DNA from: Clostridium kluyveri
Lineage (GTDB): Bacteria; Bacillota; Clostridia; Clostridiales; Clostridiaceae
Assembly: GCF_001902295.1 (NCBI RefSeq)
Contig: NZ_CP018335.1
Location: forward strand, 1,736,001 to 1,800,000
DNA length: 64,000 nucleotides
Reading direction: 5' to 3'
A model generated the notes under the pieces. The model did not search any database. It saw nothing but the letters and a program-made list of their open reading frames with translations, and was not told the origin of the DNA. This document shows, in pieces, positions 62,843-64,000 of the stretch (position 1 is its first letter; each line of letters starts with the position of its first letter). The translations under genes and the position numbers were made by a program.

Positions 62843-63135
62843 TTATTTTTATGTAGACATTACTAGGACCATAGATAACTTATATTTATGTTCTACAAGT
62901 ACCGTAAAAGGCAGGGCAGTAGAAGTATTCAGATTCATAAGGGAATGTAACCTGGCTGATTTGGAGGGGGTTAATTCACTGTTCAATCTTAAAATAGGAG
63001 ATTTAGTATTTCATAAAGTTTTCGGACAGGGAAAAGTAACTGAGAGGGAAGATAAAAGGGTAAGCATATTATTTTCAGACAATATTGAAAGAGCTTTTGT
63101 AGTTCGGTACTTTATAGTGGACAGTTAAGTCAAAG
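62843..63135 (+). pseudogene. Direct repeat B: 3' end of the PcrA-like helicase gene
   Basis: This fragment corresponds to 44452-44745. It translates as ITRTIDNLYLCSTSTVKGRA through GDLVFHKVFGQGKVTERED, then a one-base deletion near 63092 shifts the frame to an early stop at 63127. About 19 differences occur over 285 bp. It encodes only motif VI and the Tudor-like domain and cannot be functional. Confidence 0.9.
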
Positions 63136-63258
63136 GGGAGGTGTTTATAACAAATGAAATTTCTATGACATTATTGTGTTAAGAGGATATATCCACTTTG
63201 TTTTTAATTGTATGCCTTAATGCAATCTTAATACTATAGTGGATATCGTAATGCTATA

Positions 63259-63286
63259 TTGACTTTTACTATGCTACAATTAAAAT
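63259..63286 (+). promoter_or_regulatory. Possible kdpD promoter
   Basis: TTGACT (63259-63264), 16 bases, TAAAAT (63281-63286). An imperfect repeat of GATAT(A)TCCACT and AGTGGATATC (63190-63247) lies just upstream. Confidence 0.5.
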
Positions 63287-63320
63287 AAAAAATAATTTTT
63301 GTATAAAGAGGTGCTTTTTA

Positions 63321-64000
63321 GTGGGTATTCACCAAACAAATTCAAATTTACTTACGGAGCAGCTTTTAAATATGTCCACAGAAAAAAGGCAGGGAAAGTT
63401 GAGGATATATTTTGGGTATGCGGCAGGTGTGGGGAAAACCTGTGCCATGTTAAATGATGCTCATGAAATGAAAAAAGATGGCATTGATGTGGTTGCCGGA
63501 TATATTGAACCACATGCCCGTCCGGAAACTATGGCTCTATTAGATGGTCTGGAGCTTTTACCACCGCTGGAGGTACTATATAGTGGCATTATGTTGAAAG
63601 AATTTGATCTTGATAGTGCTCTTAAGAGAAAGCCACAGCTTATTTTAGTGGATGAGCTGGCCCATTCAAATGCAGCAGGATGCCGTCATAAAAAGCGATA
63701 TCAGGATGTGGAGGAATTACTTCATGCAGGTATAGATGTGTATACTACCATCAATGTTCAGCATATAGAAAGTTTAAATGATGTTGTCGCCTCCATCACT
63801 GGAATTTCAGTACGTGAACGTATTCCAGACAGCGTGTTTGATGGTGCAGATCAAGTAGAACTTGTGGATATAGAACCGGATGATTTGATAGATAGACTCA
63901 ATAAAGGGAAGGTATATGGTAGAGAACAGGCACAAAGGGCACTTGTCAATTTTTTTACAAAAGAGAAGCTGGTGGCCTTACGAGAGATTGCTTTACGCCG
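63321..64000 (+). CDS. kdpD: Osmosensitive K+ channel histidine kinase KdpD, 5' part
   Basis: The first 226 residues of KdpD are present; the window ends inside the gene. GTG 63321 follows AAAGAGGTG. The N-terminal KdpD domain is clear: GKLRIYFGYAAGVGKTCAML (Walker A), LVDELAHSNAAGCRHKKRYQ (Walker B) and TTINVQHIESLNDVV. Within the visible part it matches the soluble regulatory domain. The membrane and kinase domains would lie beyond the window. kdpFABC are not seen upstream. Confidence 0.93.
   Translation, partial: MGIHQTNSNLLTEQLLNMSTEKRQGKLRIYFGYAAGVGKTCAMLNDAHEMKKDGIDVVAGYIEPHARPETMALLDGLELLPPLEVLYSGIMLKEFDLDSALKRKPQLILVDELAHSNAAGCRHKKRYQDVEELLHAGIDVYTTINVQHIESLNDVVASITGISVRERIPDSVFDGADQVELVDIEPDDLIDRLNKGKVYGREQAQRALVNFFTKEKLVALREIALR

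Overview
The window is low-GC DNA with a Clostridium-type chromosome (Firmicutes, strict anaerobe, spore former). Evidence: a classic Firmicute rimP-nusA-ylxR-ylxQ-infB-rbfA-nrnA-truB-ribF-rpsO-pnp run, clostridial recA/rny/spoVS order, a SpoIIIE/FtsK translocase, AGGAGG ribosome binding sites, frequent GTG/TTG starts and oxygen-independent ThiH. The gene style resembles the C. kluyveri / C. ljungdahlii group, but I cannot fix the species from this window. I found no tRNA, rRNA or CRISPR array.

Layout. 1-18.2 kb: translation and RNA genes, an M16 peptidase, a PRC-barrel protein, aspartokinase, a ClpP-like protease, FtsK/SpoIIIE, RimO and PgsA. 18.2-21.8 kb: recA with a perfect LexA box, rny and spoVS. 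21.8-26 kb: a three-gene membrane module (UbiA-family prenyl-phosphate transferase, GT39-like glycosyltransferase, SMR-type transporter) followed by an aminotransferase and HPr. 26-29 kb: purB and a coat-like protein with two Sm-like modules. 29.1-30.7 kb: a complete IS256-family element with an intact 8-bp target duplication. 30.7-36.3 kb: gltX, gapA, a DacA-type carboxypeptidase, a Nudix hydrolase and a MarR regulator. 36.3-41 kb: small and secreted proteins, an orphan PAS histidine kinase and a DUF4180 protein. 41-46 kb: pncB, a PcrA-like helicase and a PilZ protein.

46-49.8 kb (minus strand): thiS-thiF-thiG-thiH-thiE, the thiazole branch of thiamine synthesis, behind a leader hairpin with a T-run. 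50.7-58.7 kb (plus strand): a [NiFe] hydrogenase operon (small subunit, large subunit, maturation protease, cytochrome-b5-like protein, a short HypA-like protein, HypF, HypC, HypD, HypE). It lacks hypB and shows no Tat signal. 58.7-63.1 kb: a graveyard of gene and transposase remnants (uppP, IS4-type, IS5-type, mmcQ, DUF523, helicase 3' end) around one intact FAD/Rieske oxidoreductase. The window ends inside kdpD.

Most interesting points. (1) The 5' leaders of lysC (11.65 kb) and of the dacA-type gene (34.9-35.1 kb, minus strand) share a conserved imperfect hairpin with partly compensated pairing. Both lie between a promoter and a ribosome binding site, and I do not recognise them as a known riboswitch. 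(2) The last ~285 bp of the PcrA-like helicase gene recur as a direct repeat 18.4 kb downstream, bracketing the PilZ, thiamine and hydrogenase region. (3) Two convergent genes for unrelated mature secreted proteins carry nearly identical signal peptides.
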